64,000 nt of DNA from Dactylis glomerata. Its lineage: Eukaryota > Streptophyta > Magnoliopsida > Poales > Poaceae. Positions within the stretch are counted from its first letter, which is position 1. Every line of letters begins with the position of its first letter. The stretch is taken from positions 3,520,946 to 3,584,945 of the forward strand of contig QXEO01000431.1 in NCBI GenBank assembly GCA_007115705.1, written 5' to 3'. The notes below the pieces were generated by a model. It did no database searches and was not told where the DNA came from. It was given only the letters and a program-made list of their open reading frames with translations. The translations under genes were made by a program, and so were the position numbers. Below, piece after piece: positions 1 through 11,174 of the stretch.

Positions 1-539
1 ATATAGAGTCATTGATATAGTAGACTTTTAAACTCAAAGAATGAGGAACTTGGCTTTTATTTATTATACTGAATGTAAAGATACATGGGGTGGACCAAGG
101 AACCCGACCGGTGGCCTATGTTCGGGGTCCATAGGGTCTTTTCCCTTATAACAAGTGGCTGAATAGCCTTATTTCACTAACTCTACTATTTATTTGCTTT
201 GAGAGGTTGTCGCCTAAGTGGCAGGAGTCCCTGACTCATTCGTTACAGATTTGTTTGGATCCCCCGTTTGGACTCGAAGTTTCTTCGCTTCTGGCTCAAT
301 ACTGCCTGCTTTGTTTTCTTCGGATTGCCTCATAGTCGTTGTGGTCTCCTTTTCTGTTTTTCCTTTGAGTTGTCCATATTTGGCTGTCATGCTGAATGTT
401 TGTGCCATTTTATGGAACTCTTTGTCGCATATATCTGAGAGCTCAAAGCTTCCTTTTACAGTGATGATTCCATTGGTCCTGGTATTTTGAGTACGAGGTA
501 GGTGTAGTGAGGTACTGCCATAAAATGCGAAAACGTGGG

Positions 540-1004
540 TCATTTGAGGATCGCGTGATACTGAGAGGGCCAGTCCATGACTTCGAAGTCCAGCTTCTCC
601 TTTCTATAGTTCTGGCGGTTGCCGAAGCAAACGTTGAGTGCTATTCGACCCAATGGGTAGTTCGCGCTTCCTGGTACGATTCCATGGAAGGAGCAATCTG
701 TCGGCTTGAGGAACTCCAGTGATATGTGCATTGCCCATAGCGTTTTTGCGTATGTTAGATTTATACCACTTCCTGCATCCATAAACACTCTTTCCACATT
801 GTATCCTCCTATTTGTGCTTTGAGTACCAAAGGCGCATTACCTAGCTGAGGTACTGTTATTGGGTGATCTTCTATGTTGAATTCTATCGGCTGTTCGGAC
901 CAGTGCAAGTACTCTGTGGACACTAGAGGCAATGTTATTACTAGATTAACTTGCCGAGAGATGCTTTTATGCTCTTTGTTTGACTTTGGTACTGGTTGTA
1001 TCAT
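540..1004 (-). pseudogene. Gypsy aspartic protease domain (copy 1)
   Basis: This 154-aa open stretch carries the retropepsin motif FMDAGSGIN (catalytic Asp in D-A-G-S-G) about 95 residues in, followed by a region ending YHAILK. It would mature Gag. It shares the gag frame. A TGA at 540-542 ends it, and copy 2 has a TGA at the same codon (CTC AGA TGA CCC against CTC AAA TGA CCC here). Downstream (539-214) the homologous region that normally links protease to reverse transcriptase continues after a one-base deletion, then stops. No RT motif follows. Confidence 0.82.
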
Positions 1005-1715
1005 TGCACTGATGTGCCCTTTAGATTGGATGTATCCTCCATCATTTTCGTTTGCTTGACTTGGCTGATTCTGTCCTTGCGTGGCTCCGTTTGTCGCTTG
1101 CTAATTTGCCGGAGGTACATTGCTTGCATTTCCGTCATATCCTTGCCTTCTTGCCTCGGCTTGTTTATGTCCCACTACTTCTTGAAGTTTGAGGAATGTC
1201 CTGCAATCCTTCATGGCATGTCGTGATACTCTCTTGCCGTCGATATATGCTTAGTGCATATGGCATGGCCCGTTAAGCATATCATCTGGTGACTGGTTGT
1301 ATTCCCTTGATCCTCTTGGCTGAAATTGCCTATGGCTGCTCGAGTCTTCTCTGCTGTTGTTACAATATCCTGTGTTCCTGCGGTCATCTACTTGGTAGTT
1401 GCTCTCTTTGTATCCTGCGGCTACTTGACTATGGGAGCCTTAATTATCATAGTTGAGTGACCTTCGCCTCCAATTGCTATATCTGTTTCCCCTGTCGTCT
1501 TCGGGTGACCGCGAACTCTTATTGTGACAGGCGTCTTCGCCGTCCGTGAATCTATTTGCTGTATCCATTAATTCTGCTACCGTGTTTGGCTTGATCCGTC
1601 CCATCTCTTTGACTAGATCTGCTCGTCATAACCCAATTATGAAAGCGTCAATTGCTCTTTCATCAGAAACGTCGATAGCGGAGTTTTTGATGATGCTCCA
1701 TCGTTGAATGTATGA

Positions 1716-3455
1716 TCAGAGTGATTCATTATGCATCTGCGTGCAAGCTTTGACTTCTTCTGTTGATGCTGGTCGTTTGTAAGTCGAATTGAAAGTACTT
1801 GTAAACTGCTTTTTGAGTTCTTCCCAGCTTCCAATCGTTTCTCTCCCTAACTTGCCTAACCATGACCGCGCCGCACCGGTGAGGTGTAGCTGCAAGCTTT
1901 GCATTGCTGTCTCTTTCGAGCCCCCTAGTATTCTTACTGCTTGTAGGTAGTCTGAGAGCCATGACTGTAGCTCATGGGACGCATCATATTTCTGCTGATC
2001 ATGGGGTAGTTTGAATCCTTTAGGTACGGGGGTGCTGCCAACTCTACGAGTGAAGCATGGCGCTCCCATCTCTTTTTTGTTGTCTTCATAGTCGTATGTT
2101 TTCTTGGGTGACTTGGATCTTTGGGTTCCTTCATGCCACGGACTGTTGTAGTGTTTTGGTGATGGTGACCGAGATCGTCGACTCCTGCTTCTATGCCGAG
2201 GACTGTTGTGACGACGTGGTGATCTAGGTTTATGAGTGCCTTCATTGCGACACATCTCTTCTTCTCTAGCTGTCAATTTGCTTCCCAATAATCTTAATAC
2301 TTGTAATGCTGCTCGATGCATGTGTTCCCTCGGGTCTCCTGGTGTTGGATGCGTGGTGTATAGATATGCTTGTGCTGCTACAAGTGCTGCTTTGGGTGTT
2401 TTCGACATGATATTACCTCGCTCATCGACTAATAAGAAGGTTGAGTCGAGGTTTCTAGAAATGTTTCTCCTATCTGAGTGCTCGAGATTGTCGACTCGTG
2501 AACCGTGCCTGTTGTGCCTTCCGCTGTTTGTATGCGACGCGTTACCGTGTGCTTTATGGATGGCTTTACTTGCTGCGCTTATTGATTCTCGCCTTCTCCT
2601 TATTTCGCTTCTTTCTTTTTCCAGCTGTTTTGACTGCCAATGTAGAGCGTAATGGTATCCTAAGAGTACCTCTTTACTTGCATCTATTGGGATCGCTGCG
2701 CTGTTGTCAACTGCTGCTTTAATTGTCTTGCACTCATCGGCTGTTAGTCGCACCTTTGCTCTGGTTATCAAGGAATCTGCGGTATCTCCTTCTGCTAGAT
2801 GATTTGCTCCTCTAGTTATATTTGCTGGGTTGAGTATTGGGTTATTTTTGTCGTCGAATTCTTCTGAATTGTCTCCTATGAAGGCAAACACTTGATACTA
2901 ATGATTGATTTTGCTGCTGGAACTTGAGAAGATTGTTTGGTCATCCTCATGAAGTTCCAGTCCTATCTTCCACATATCTGTGCACTTGTCTGAGGTGCTG
3001 TCGCAGCAGATCATGAAGTCCTCTGCTGGCTGGTGGTTGTTGTCGTAGTTTTTGTCGAAATCCTTATCTGAGTGACCCGATGATTCCCTTAGGTCGAGGT
3101 TTTCCATAATTTCATCAAGTTTTTCAACCGTGTCTTCTATATTTTCCGTCGTCTTGAAGCTGACCGGCGAGTTTACCTCGCTAGAGGAGCCATATGACGA
3201 TTCTGATCTTGTCGTGGACAAGGCTTTTCCTACCGATGGACCCGAGTTTATCGGATCTGAGAGGCAAATTGTTCCTAGGGAACCGACGCGAAAGTTGAGG
3301 ATTCCGATCGTCAGATCCATCTCCTGATCTGAGCTTGTTAAAACCGTAGTAACGGTTGGTGGATGAGGTTGAAAATCTACGGCTCCAAAGGTGATCTGGT
3401 TTCCGTCGACTTTCGGGTTGCTATTGGATGAAAGCGAAAAAGCCGTCGAATTCAT
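1716..3455 (-). pseudogene. Gypsy gag (copy 1), disabled
   Basis: Gag forms the retrotransposon capsid. The frame starts at the ATG at 3455 (protein MNSTAFSLSSNSN...), 38 bp inside the LTR, and runs to 1716 with one in-frame TAG near 2895; copy 2 has CAG at that position. A basic Arg/Ser tract (RSPRRHNSPRHRSRSRRSRS) lies at about 2150-2230. It is followed by the conserved gag core with LTGAARSWLGKL and GSWEELKKQF motifs. After a TGA at 1716 the same frame continues with further stops to the protease. The RS-like tract is present in both copies and could bind RNA or interact with splicing proteins (inference). Confidence 0.8.
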
Positions 3456-3492
3456 GGTTCCAATGCCCGGAATCCCCACGGTCGGTGCCAAT

Positions 3493-3854
3493 TGACGAGG
3501 GTTAACTCAGCTAATGTCCTAGATAAAGGACTTAGGATTGAGAGAAGAGGGCGTTGGATGAACTCGAAGGTAAAGATTCAGACGAACAAGGTGAAACTTG
3601 ATGCGTGTTGAGAATAAGCTAGTAAACAATTGGCTCAATCTCAAACTATCCCTGGCTGGCCTCTCCTGGCCCATATATATAGGTGGCCAGGTCTTGAGGA
3701 TCCGGTCGGGTTTGATACAAATTACAATATTTGTATATGATATCATCTCGTATTTTGACTATAACTATGATTAGGCATACTTCCCACTGGACTATTACCC
3801 GAATGGGCCCCAGGGGTACTAAGATAATGGGCCTTAGTAGCTATACCCTTGTCA
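3493..3854 (-). repeat. 5' LTR of Gypsy copy 1
   Basis: On the minus strand the LTR starts TGACAAGGGT and ends ACCCTCGTCA, a near-perfect terminal inverted repeat with TG...CA ends. It is 362 bp, the same length as the LTR at 49515-49876, and nearly identical to it. A TATA-like CCTATATATATGG lies near 3680. The stretch just inside (3475-3492) is the expected primer-binding region. Confidence 0.88.
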
Positions 3855-3859
3855 TGCGG

Positions 3860-4733
3860 AGACCGACAAGGAGTCGTTGGTCCTGTCGGGGCACGCGTTG
3901 CAGCATGGCCGTCTCAAGGTGCTTTATACAAAGGTCAAGCATACCCTCACCATGAGCTTCACGCGTCTCAAGGCGGTCCTCACCAATGACAGCGCCCCTA
4001 TCCCGCGTCGTGACCAGCCTCGTCGACCCAAATATGATATAAGTTTTCCTCATTTTCATCCTCTTTGCGACTTTCGTTCCTGCATGGCTAAGTGCTGATG
4101 ATATTCATTGTTTATGAAATTATAGCCTGCTATAGAGGCGGCCTTCGATGCCGCTCATGAGCAATATCGAGAGGCCTTTTGGCTGCACCAGGAGGTGACT
4201 ACGACCTACATGGCGTATGTACATGTAAGTTTGAAGCTTTCTTTTTGCAAAAGATGACAAGTCCCACTTCCCCTAGTTTGATTAGGGAATTTCTGCAACG
4301 CCTGACATCTAAACTATCTTGCAGGCGACGATGATGGCTATGTGATCTGGAAGGAGTTTGGATTTAGGGAAGCAGCCTCCCATACCGGGGCCGGCGCCAT
4401 TGATGCAATCGAGGGAAAGTTTCGCTAGGACATACTACGCATCGACAACAGTAAGTTCTTTGCCAAACCACTGGTTACCGCTTTCCTTTGCCTCGCAAGT
4501 TTCTAACATCTAGGGAACATGTAGGGAACGACATCTTCCTTTGCCTCGCGGGGTGGGCGTGAGATGACACCGGTCGATCCCGGTGGTCCTTTTCCTGGCC
4601 GTTCTCTTGGTGCTTCTCCCGGTACTTCTCCTGGTGGTTCTTCAGCAGCTTCTACTGGGCATTTCAGAAATCATCCGTCGCCTATTTTCACCAGGGAGAT
4701 CTCGGGACCCCGACCCCATCTCCAGAGTTGTAG
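3860..4733 (+). pseudogene. TNPA-like transposase C-terminal exons (CACTA copy 1)
   Basis: Homologous to the gene at 46974-48056. Exon 1 (about 3860-4038) encodes the segment ending DQPRRPKYD. Further exons lie near 4127-4226 and 4325-4450, and the last is a Pro/Gly/Ser-rich tail ending at TAG 4731. TNPA-type proteins bind subterminal repeats of En/Spm elements (family knowledge). The splice donor after exon 1 reads ATAAGTTT instead of GTAAGTTT in the other copy. A TGA interrupts the exon near 4342. The 5' portion was cut off by the Gypsy insertion. Confidence 0.7.
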
Positions 4734-4749
4734 GGCTTTCGGCCTCGAG

Positions 4750-4856
4750 ATACTATGTGTGTCGCTACTTATATGTCGCTACTTGCATGTCGCTACTTGT
4801 GTGTTGCTACTTGTATGTCGTTACTTATGTGTTTCACTTGTGTGTTGCTACTTGAT
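4750..4856 (+). repeat. Short tandem repeat in CACTA 3' region
   Basis: About seven copies of a 12-16 bp unit related to TGTCGCTACTTG. The same array is present at 48077-48165 in the other CACTA copy, so it belongs to the transposon. Confidence 0.75.
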
Positions 4857-4995
4857 TATTTGAACATCTACTTGCAGTGGATTCCTGTGTATATTGCTAC
4901 TTGTGTATATTTCTGTGTATGGCATCTATGATTTTGTAAATTTTGGTGTATTTGCAGCTGTCAAACCAGCAAATTTGCAAATAAAAAAAATTCAG

Positions 4996-5447
4996 GTCCT
5001 CCCTATGCCGACGGCGTCGGCATAGCGCTGGCCATATGGCTGCAGCCCACTCCTACGCCGAGGACCAGGCCGTCGGCGTCTGCCCCCTCTACGCCGAGGG
5101 TAAGGCCGTCGGCGTATGCCTGGCTAGGACGGCCTAGCCGGCTGCCACGTGCCCCTCTATGCCGAGGGTAAAGCCGTCGGCGTAGCATGGACGCCGTTTG
5201 ACCTTAATGTGGGCCCACAGAGCTACGCCGAGGGCCTCCACACCAAGGACCGGTGGCGGCCGTCGGCATTGGTGTCATACGCCGACGGCCGTCGCAGTCG
5301 CTACGCCGACGGCCAACGCGTCTCCGCCAAGGGACATCTACGCCGACGACTACGCCGAGGGCTGCCGTCGGCGTACTCTATGCCGAGGGCATACGGCTGT
5401 ACGCCGAGGGCTTTAGGCCGTCGGCATACGGCTGGATTCCTGTAGTG
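4996..5447 (+). repeat. CACTA 3' subterminal repeat region
   Basis: Many direct and inverted copies of short motifs such as TACGCCGAGGG and GCCGTCGGCGTA, closing with the terminal CCTGTAGTG. In En/Spm elements such repeats are the binding sites of TNPA (family knowledge). Confidence 0.85.
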
Positions 5448-5880
5448 CATCCCTGGTGCTCCCCAACATTTGAAGAGGAACTCGGCCGATTTGATTGCTC
5501 TGTCTTAATCCGCTGTTTAAGATGATAGGCAGACCGAACGCTGAAAATCCCCTTTTTTGTGTACTTCCAAGCAACATAATCCTCACTTCCAGCTCTACCA
5601 ACGGGAATCTTCGAAATGTCCAGCTCTATTCTAGGAACGCTTTATCAGAGCGGCTAGAAAATGTTGTTTTACTGCATGGAGATGCTTTGTTTTGCTGGAA
5701 TTTGCATAAGAACGGCATGCTGTCGGTCAAATAATTGTACCAGGCGGTAGTTCACGTGGATGAACCAATCAATAATAATAAAAATTAAAATATGAAGCCC
5801 TCCAAAATGTTATCAGCGTTTTGTGGTATCTAAGGCGAGAGGTCATTTTAACAAAAGATAACCGTGAGATAATTTAGCGA
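5448..5880 (+). pseudogene. LINE reverse-transcriptase C-terminal fragment
   Basis: The reading frame at 5495-5712 contains ALFCWNLHKNGMLSVK. This matches the motif just before the zinc-binding region of plant LINE reverse transcriptases and resembles EFQWNLHENGKFSVA in the LINE at 12094. It then degenerates through stops (LYQAVVHVDEPINNN) and is lost by about 5880. The CACTA terminus abuts it at 5447, so CACTA probably jumped into this LINE. Confidence 0.55.
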
Positions 5881-5947
5881 TCAAATTTGCATTCAAAAAA
5901 GAAATGCTAATTTATTTATCATTATGAAAAAAATGGAATTGCTTATT

Positions 5948-6309
5948 TTTTAGAAAAACAGGGAACGCTCCCCGGTTCCATTATGAATAACGAAACCACA
6001 GCGTCTTTACACCAACACACTCAAACCCAGTCCAACGAGAACAAAGTCTAGAAACCGAAACCTAAACCTCCAGGTTATTACAAAACCAGGCAGCAGGTGT
6101 CCATCGACAACCTCCGCACAGACAGGAATTAAAACAGTACAGAATGTTTCAGCTCTTAAACTCAGGAACAGCTCCAGCACCCTACCAGCGGCCAGTGTGA
6201 TCAACCCATCACCACATGAACGGACTCATCATCAGGGTGAGCCTGTAGGTATGCCATCGAGGCACGGCCGCCGTGCTGAGCTCCAGCCGCCGTCGAACTC
6301 CAGGAGGAC
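5948..6309 (-). mobile_element. Short 5'-truncated non-LTR retroelement
   Basis: Flanked by 13-bp direct repeats GGAATTGCTTATT at 5935-5947 and 6310-6322. The T-rich left edge (5948-5951) is the complement of a short A tail, so the element reads on the minus strand. The interior has no coding potential. The target duplication and tail support target-primed insertion. The family is not recognised. Confidence 0.65.
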
Positions 6310-6322
6310 GGAATTGCTTATT

Positions 6323-8440
6323 CCTATGCCAATTATGCCTTGTGGGATTCTCGTTCGTTAAAAATGACATCTAGACTTAGATGCCATAAAAATATGTTAG
6401 TCATTAACAGAACTTAATTTTCTTTAATTATCTATGAGGTATTTCCTCGAAGTTTAAAAATCATATCTTTGTTGGAGCGGCAGCCTTATGCTGAACTTTG
6501 TGGATGTGCATAAATGTCGATTTTTGGTAAAATAAATAGGAATATGTTGCTACTTTAGGTTATCTACTGGTGTACACCCATGCTTTGTACTTTAGGTTGT
6601 CTTCTCTTTTGCCATCAAAATTTTGTTTTTGAACACAATTTTGTGTTTGTTTGCGCATATGCGCATCCTATTCATGTAGAAGCCATGCTTAATTAAGCTC
6701 TACTTCTTGGTTTTTTTTTTTTTGGAAAGGGGAACAGAGCCCTAGCCTCTGGGCTCTGCATCGAGTGATGCATAGACGATGCTATATTTCAGCTAACAAA
6801 ACCATCCATTATCGAAAAAAGAAAAATCAAATGCTAATGGGCATGGAACATCTACTTTCTCAACGAATGATTGATGCTGCTGGTTGATGCAGATGCACTT
6901 ATGAAGATTGAGCTTCACCGTCATATGGGAGAGGACGGCGTCCTTGCATGGCATCTCGAGAAATCGCATTTCTCCTCAATGATGTTATGTACGGTTTCAT
7001 GCAGTGATGCCATGTATGAATGCTAGATTTTTGTGGGATGCAGTGCGCCAGATATGAAGATTGTTGGAAGCCTAGAACTTTATATATTTTTGACTTGAAG
7101 CCTAGAACTAAATATTCGTGTCAACTCCGGGTAGGAATGCCTTTCTCTTAGTGGTTTATATTTCATTGGCAAGCTTACTCAGCAGGCCGGGAGACCTGCA
7201 GTGAGATCTAGCGAGAGGAAAAGGATGCCTGCAGTGACCTGTACGCATGCCCATAAGGCCATAATTGCCTTGCCTTGACCGTCGCGACAGGCTCAGGATA
7301 GACGGTGGACTCCTCCTCCCCCTCCTCAAGGCCATCACTTTTCTTACTTTTCGTCGATGGTTCTTCTGCTGAACATTAGCTAGGCGTAACAAACGTCGAC
7401 AGTCGCCTATACACGCAGCGCATCCGTGGCTAAATCGCCATCACTAAGGTTATAATCGCCCGCTCCTCTTGAACTCCGGCTTTTGAAAGGGCCCTCAGAA
7501 CTGCATGCAACAAACTACTAGTACTACTCCATGGACGGAGAGCTAGCGCGACCGATGCAGTGCTGGCTGGCACTGCATGGACGATGCAGCAGTGTGGTGG
7601 GATTGATGGCGGGGTGCGCATACATACAGTGCCACAGCGGGCCACACTCCACACATGCTTATGCTCTAGCAGTGCTCAGCTGATCTAGCTGGACAGAGTT
7701 GTTGCTGCTCCTCCTTGCTCATACAGGCTACAAGTCCAGATGCATGGGCATGGCCCTTGTTTCTTTCTCCTAAAAGACAATGCCATCTATTCCTAGCTTG
7801 TCCATAGACAGCAAGAGAGAGAAGAGACTGCAAAAACGACAAAAGAAACCTCATGCTGTATGTCTGACCAGCTAGTGTGGAAGAGCGACAGGGTTCAGAT
7901 TAGAGCAACAGCATAAGCTGCCTTGGTTTACATGTGCTTCACTCAGTCACTGGCTTCACTAGTGCTCATGGAGAGAGAAACTCAGCAGGTAAATAACTAT
8001 AACTGAGAACTAGTGTTCGTTTGGCAAGCATCTTGTCAGTCAGACTGGTAGGAGATCCAATCTGTCCAACTGAGCTGACATTTCCTGGACATAGAGACAT
8101 CGATCCGTCCAATCACTAGACGGCACATTGTATTCTGCCCCAGCTTGTCCCCTATCATCATATGCATCAAATGCTTTATGTACACAGGAGTGCCTGGATG
8201 TTTTAAATTAATTGATACATCTTTTCTTTTCTTCTCCTACTGCGGAGAATAAAGTTGCCTGAATGATCACTTGATCAGGAGCCACTCCATTGTGGAATTG
8301 TCTGAAAAATGGACTAACATATTAAATGGATGGTACTTTCCATTTTCATGCAAATTGTACTTGCCGTACAACTATATCGACACATATCTCCACACCACAA
8401 CCTCCCATTAGTTGAAAATTGGAGGAAAGCAGTTTTGGCA
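6323..8440. other. Low-copy intergenic DNA, no gene recognised
   Basis: Only short frames without recognisable domains. A T-tract at about 6713-6724, followed by GGGGAACAGAGCCCTAGCC, looks like the tail of another small minus-strand non-LTR insertion; no clear target duplication was found. The rest (7150-8435) shows no repeat or gene that I can identify. Confidence 0.5.
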
Positions 8441-8796
8441 CATGGGAGCATATGCTCCTGATTTTTAAATTTTGATTTAAATACATTTCAAAACGTCAAA
8501 AAAATTGGACACAAAATTTGACGCGTATGTCTCGACATTCTATATGCTTACAAAGTCGTTCCACGAAAAACCGACATTTCATGTGTCGTGTGTAAAAAAG
8601 ACAAAATTTAGTCTTAAAAAATGGCATTGTATGAGATATTTCTTTGTCTTTTTTACACAAGCTACAAAAAATGTTGGTTTTCGGTGAAACTTGGCGTGCA
8701 CACTTAAAATGTTGAAACGTACATGCGAAATTTTTGTTTAGAATTTTTTGACATTTCAAAATAGTTTTTCCCGGCGCGGGAGCATATGCTCCCATG
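8441..8796. mobile_element. Foldback MITE (356 bp)
   Basis: Terminal inverted repeats CATGGGAGCATATGCTCC (8441-8458) and GGGAGCATATGCTCCCATG (8778-8796). The arms extend inward with diverged complementarity (for example TTTCAAAACGTCAAAAAA against TTTTTTGACATTTCAAAA). Almost the whole element could fold into a hairpin. No clear target duplication. Family not identified; a Mutator-type MITE is possible. Confidence 0.65.
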
Positions 8797-9123
8797 TTCC
8801 GAATTGGATTTCCGAAAATGGGACCAACATATTGATGCAAGGTACATGAATGATTGGAAGGTTACCCACAAAAAAATGACTTCAAGGTTGAAAACAAGTT
8901 AAGAAGAAAATATGTTCTGATGTTAGTGATATCAATCATTTTTTGGGAGGAGTAATAGCTCTCACCTAAATATGTTCATCATAGATATTACTGCTCCAGT
9001 TCACATCGTAAGTCATTTTAGCATCTTCAACTCTAACAAAAATGGGAATATTAATTTTATACACTTTTAATGCTTTCCCCATTAGCCCTAGAAATTGCAT
9101 GAAGGTTTAAGCCTGCCAATCTA

Positions 9124-10683
9124 TCTACTATATACTAAAAGCACAATACGGAGGTATAAAATAGAGACACCACATTAATCCACATCATTAGAATTGTTTT
9201 AACTATTAGATTTATAATTTACGGCTATGATTTAACGACGACTGTGTAACTTTATTATGGGTACGCACGCATCAAACACGTATAACAAGCCTAAACAAAT
9301 CTTTGTGTTCAGTCCGACACCCAATGAGCCAATTTGGTGGTACTCCAAGGCACGTGCCGATCATACAATTTGAAAAAAAAAACATATCCCATTGCACGTC
9401 CAAAGCAAAAGCCGATGCACAAATTGGAAAAATAGATAACCATTCTCAGATCATTGTACCATGTCAATACGCGACTCTCCTAATTCAAATCTTACCTTGC
9501 AATGAGTCAATACACAATTATTTTTTACTAATTCAAGCGGGGTCTCTCACCTAAGATAAACGTGTTCTGGTCTGTCCAGGAGCAACACGACACAATTTGG
9601 AGGCAGTTATTGATGACATCAGCAAATCGATACAACACTATGAATTTTAATAGCTGCCTCACGGTGCCGTTTGAAAAAAATTAGTCTCGTAGCTGGTTCA
9701 TAAATATATATACAATATCTAAGAAATTCGTGGTCTCAAATTTCTAATATTGACTGATAATAGAGCTTAAAATATTTATATTAGGAAAGTCAAATTTGTT
9801 TCGTAAATATATGCAATTTGTAAGAAATGTGTGGTCTCATTTTCATAATATTGATTGACTACTAATTGATTTTAAAAAATTTATGTTAAAATCTATGTCA
9901 TTATATTTTCCTTGAATATGTAAACATCATATATTACAAATGGAAGGAGCATGGGTTTCAGATTGACTAAAAAAATGGCATTTGACGAATTATATAAAAG
10001 CAAATGTATGGTAAGATATAACAGATTATTTCATACATCTCCATGAATCCATATTTAGAATAAACATGTGAAAAAGTTATCTAAGTTTCACATAATACTA
10101 AAATATGAAATGGGTAACAAAGTTAAGAATGTTACTTCTATCAGATACTAAACAACGAGCCTAAGTCGGACGACTTACCGGAAAATTTGAGTATGCAAGC
10201 CCATTGGCATCTATCTATTATACTAATAGCAAGATATAATAGTCTAAAATAAATGCAGTAATAGATTAGAAATAGATATACCATTGATTTAACTGCTAAA
10301 GGTTAACATTTAATAGATCCAAGAGTTTCATAAATCACCAAATTTGAATTATTTTCCTTTACATTCATCAAAAAGATTTATCAATATGAATTTAATCGCA
10401 TAGTGATCTAACACTGCGCATAGCTCTACTGCTGAGATTAAATTACGTACAAACAACACACATGGGTGTTTTGACAAATGGCACAATAATCATAAACCAA
10501 CAAATTATGGTTGTTTAAAGTTGTTACTCACATATGAGATGATTTATTTTCTCTAATATTTTCCATAGTATAACTAAAAAAATATCATAAAATGTTCCAG
10601 CCATGATACCATTAATTCATTTATTAGACACACTCAATCCAATAAACATGATGTCCTCGAAGTTGCGAGGGCCAGAGTGCTAG
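9124..10683 (+). mobile_element. Helitron, 1560 bp (copy 1)
   Basis: 5' end TCTACTATATACTAAAAGC after a host A; 3' end CTAG (10680-10683) followed by host T. A 5-bp stem hairpin CCTCG-AAGTTG-CGAGG lies just upstream of CTAG. These are the hallmarks of Helitrons, which insert between A and T without target duplication. The homologous tandem copy near 11465 lacks the insertion, giving an empty site. No Rep/helicase gene is present, so it is non-autonomous. An inverted, nearly identical copy lies at 12602-14160. Confidence 0.88.
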
Positions 10684-10817
10684 TTAACATAATAGAAAGA
10701 ATAAGAGAATAGTTGTCTAAAGATAAAAAGGGTAGCATTGGTATTCTAGCGTAAAGAACCTATACTTCTTTATACAAAGCCAGTTTCTCTTTTCTTAAGT
10801 CAAACATATGTAAGTTC

Positions 10818-10972
10818 GGGGGCGGATCCAGGCCCTGGCAACCAGGGCCATGGCCCGGGACGTGGCGGCAATGCTCATGCTTGTCGATGCACTGTAGTAG
10901 GACAGTGGAAGGCAGTGTAGCTACAGTCGCTGAAGGTGGCCCGGGGCGTAGTGAATTTCTAGATCCGCCACC
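10818..10972. mobile_element. Small TIR transposon (MITE, 155 bp)
   Basis: Inverted ends GGGGGCGGATCCAG and CTAGATCCGCCACC. The flanking direct repeats are ATGTAAGTTC (10808-10817) and ATGTAAGTTT (10973-10982), 9 of 10 bases identical. A 9-10 bp target duplication fits a Mutator-type MITE. GC-rich interior, no coding capacity. Confidence 0.75.
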
Positions 10973-11174
10973 ATGTAAGTTTGACAAAGTTTGTACAAAA
11001 AAATTAACACGTATAATAATCGGTGAATATATTATTACAACATATTTCATGATACATTTATTGATATTTATTTTTTATTGTAGATGTTGATATCTTTTCT
11101 ATAAACTGGCAAGCTTAAAATGGTTGACTTTCAAAAAGAGTAAGTATCCTTGTCTCTTAGGGTTTAGGGCTCGC

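Larger units (their letters stand above)
1..3854 (-). mobile_element. Gypsy LTR element, gag-protease only (copy 1, truncated by window edge)
   Basis: Read on the minus strand, this begins with a 362-bp LTR (3854 to 3493). A primer-binding region follows (TGGCACCGACCGTGGGG, a one-base variant of the usual TGGCGCC form), then gag, an aspartic protease, and a short conserved stretch after the protease. The frame then ends and only non-coding DNA follows to position 1. No reverse transcriptase, RNase H or integrase is visible. A second copy with the same order lies on the + strand from 49515. The gag/protease type resembles grass Tat-lineage Gypsy elements (inference). The LTR sits directly against CACTA sequence at 3855, so it inserted into that transposon. 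The second LTR lies outside the window. Confidence 0.85.
3855..5447 (+). mobile_element. CACTA (En/Spm) transposon, 3' part
   Basis: From 3855 the sequence aligns with 47165-48767, the 3' part of the complete CACTA element. It includes TNPA-like exons, a TGTCGCTACTTG tandem tract, subterminal GCCGACGGC/GCCGAGGGC repeats and the terminus CCTGTAGTG (5439-5447), the complement of CACTACAGG. Its 5' part is separated by Gypsy copy 1 and lies outside the window. The next three bases are CAT, the expected target duplication, whose partner cannot be seen. Confidence 0.88.
8826..11160. repeat. Tandem duplication, copy 1 (interrupted)
   Basis: Starts CATATTGATGCAAGG and is homologous to the stretch starting CATATTGATGTGAGG at 11175. 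Without the Helitron (9124-10683) and the small MITE plus its target duplication (about 165 bp), the unit is about 624 bp. Shared landmarks include AGTGATATCAATCA, AATAGCTCTCA, TTTAGCATCTTCAA and GTATTCTAG. The copies are clearly diverged, so the duplication is older than the insertions. No coding function seen. Confidence 0.65.

Noticed and set aside
7150..8000. Possible microRNA precursor or small gene in low-copy DNA
   Set aside because: No convincing hairpin with a known microRNA and no supported ORF.
9303..9554. 83-aa ORF shared by both Helitrons
   Set aside because: Conservation is explained by the recent common origin of the two copies. No domain and no evidence of selection.
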